Origin: Pseudomonadota bacterium
GTDB taxonomy: Bacteria; Pseudomonadota; Gammaproteobacteria; JAKAQQ01
DNA length: 5,088 bases
Direction: 5' to 3'
Assembly (NCBI GenBank): GCA_021828425.1
Contig: JAKARN010000137.1
Location: forward strand, 1-5,088
The first letter of the stretch is position 1; each line of letters starts with the position of its first letter. The translations under genes and the position numbers were made by a program. Below are positions 4,515 through 5,088 of the stretch, one piece after another. The notes under the pieces are model-generated. The model did no database searches. It had not been told where the DNA came from and was given only the letters and a program-made list of their open reading frames with translations.

Positions 4515-5088
4515 TTATGGATCGGTCGAAAGACGGTTTCCGGAGGGGAGAGGGTCTCCTCCTCCCCGGATTCTCCTGCGCGACACGGACCAGGCGAGTG
4601 CCAGGAGGGGTAGCGCCCAGAGTGCGGAGAGCCGGTAGAGGGTGCCCAGCCGGAGCAGTGTCTGGAGCGGTCCCAGACCGAAGGAGCCGATCCCCTCACC
4701 CGCCATGAGCGCACCCACGAGGAGCCCTGCGATTTCGGTCGACGCCGCGGGCTGGGCCTTCAAGGCATAGGACAGGGTGTAGGGATAGTAGATGCCGGTC
4801 GCCACTCCGGCCACGGCGAAGGCGGCCACCAGCTCGGAGGGGCCCGAGAGGAGGGGAATCCCGAGAAAGCAGAGGGCGATCCCCACGGGGGAGGCGAGAT
4901 AACAGCTGCGGCGTGACAGGATCCGGTCGGGAATCGCGCCCAGGAGGAGACGCGTTGCGGTCATGCTGGCCCAGAACAGGGACAGGGCGAGCGCGCCGTC
5001 GGCCACCGGGAGCGCGCGGTTCACGCTCACGAAGACGGCGGCCCAGCTGCCGAAACTTCCCTCCACGATGGCGTAGAACAGGACGGCC
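4515..5088 (-). CDS. MFS transporter, C-terminal half (5' end outside window)
   Basis: The visible 190 residues are the C-terminal part of a major facilitator superfamily permease, an inner-membrane secondary transporter. The frame is open through the right edge (AVLFYAIVEGSFGSWAAVF at the edge matches the helix-7 region of MFS proteins), so the GTG at 5066 is not a real start. Further hydrophobic segments follow: ALALSLFWASMTATRLLLGA with the loop IPDRILSRR, a typical MFS helix 8 to 9 turn with G-x-x-x-D-R; then CYLASPVGIALCFLGIPLL, ELVAAFAVAGVATGIYYPYT, an EIAGLLVGALMAGEGIGSFG segment, and a last helix ALWALPLLALAWSVSRRR. About six helices fit the second half of a 12-helix carrier. The tail after RRRIR is polar. 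The substrate cannot be told; the arrangement could suit a sugar or drug exporter. It converges with the small gene on the left. Confidence 0.85.
   Translation of the reverse strand, partial: AVLFYAIVEGSFGSWAAVFVSVNRALPVADGALALSLFWASMTATRLLLGAIPDRILSRRSCYLASPVGIALCFLGIPLLSGPSELVAAFAVAGVATGIYYPYTLSYALKAQPAASTEIAGLLVGALMAGEGIGSFGLGPLQTLLRLGTLYRLSALWALPLLALAWSVSRRRIRGGGDPLPSGNRLSTDP

Noticed and set aside
4238..4708. 156-codon plus-strand open frame over the repeats
   Set aside because: Antisense to the MFS gene for half its length, Gly/Arg-rich, no ribosome site.
4115..4714. 199-codon minus-strand open frame over the repeats
   Set aside because: Overlaps the MFS gene in another frame and draws its sequence from the repeats; no domain.
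5064..5066. GTG at 5066 as the start of the transporter gene
   Set aside because: The frame remains open to the window edge and reads like the MFS helix-7 region, so the gene starts outside the window.
1..5088. tRNA, rRNA or insertion sequence
   Set aside because: No cloverleaf with a CCA end, no rRNA motif, and no transposase or terminal inverted repeats with a target duplication were seen on either strand.

Overview
The window looks like a moderately GC-rich Gram-negative bacterial chromosome. Cues are strong GGAGG-type ribosome sites, a classical Sec signal peptide and VapBC/PIN modules. The species cannot be fixed from the sequence; a proteobacterium or an acidophile-like lineage is only a guess. 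The left part (about 1-1100) is visibly more AT-rich than the rest, as expected of an acquired accessory segment.

Positions 1-1505 hold a wrecked toxin-antitoxin cluster. On the minus strand at the left edge is a frameshifted remnant of a PIN-domain (VapC-like) toxin. It is followed on the plus strand by an intact AbrB-fold antitoxin (vapB1) and its PIN toxin vapC1, joined by a GTGA overlap. VapC1 is normal for about 100 residues. Then, inside the conserved ADFxDSL motif, the DNA becomes a different gene: the body of a second VapB-type antitoxin in another reading frame (SQAVRLPKEFRF...). That headless antitoxin overlaps (ATGA) an intact second toxin, vapC2. The simplest reading is two vapBC operons fused by one deletion that removed the 3' end of vapC1 and the 5' end of vapB2. 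This leaves vapC2 with an antitoxin lacking its normal N-terminus.

Positions 1506-1912 have no convincing gene. Next, on the minus strand, come a small protein with two CDGSH iron-sulfur motifs (1913-2206) and a secreted protein of unknown function with a clear signal peptide (2453-3082). A short divergent promoter region separates the latter from a plus-strand gene for a four-helix membrane protein (3247-3747).

A small cytosolic-protein gene follows at 3928. Its family-like reading frame is interrupted by a TAG where a tryptophan is expected, and the frame then continues to 4185. The next 330 bases are non-coding and carry a 42-bp imperfect direct repeat rich in dyads, plus hairpins. The window ends in the C-terminal half of a minus-strand major facilitator superfamily transporter that runs off the right edge.

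The most notable points are the vapC1/vapB2 deletion chimera, the in-frame amber codon, a probable ATT start for vapB1, and the paired dyad repeats. No wholly new multi-gene system is evident.
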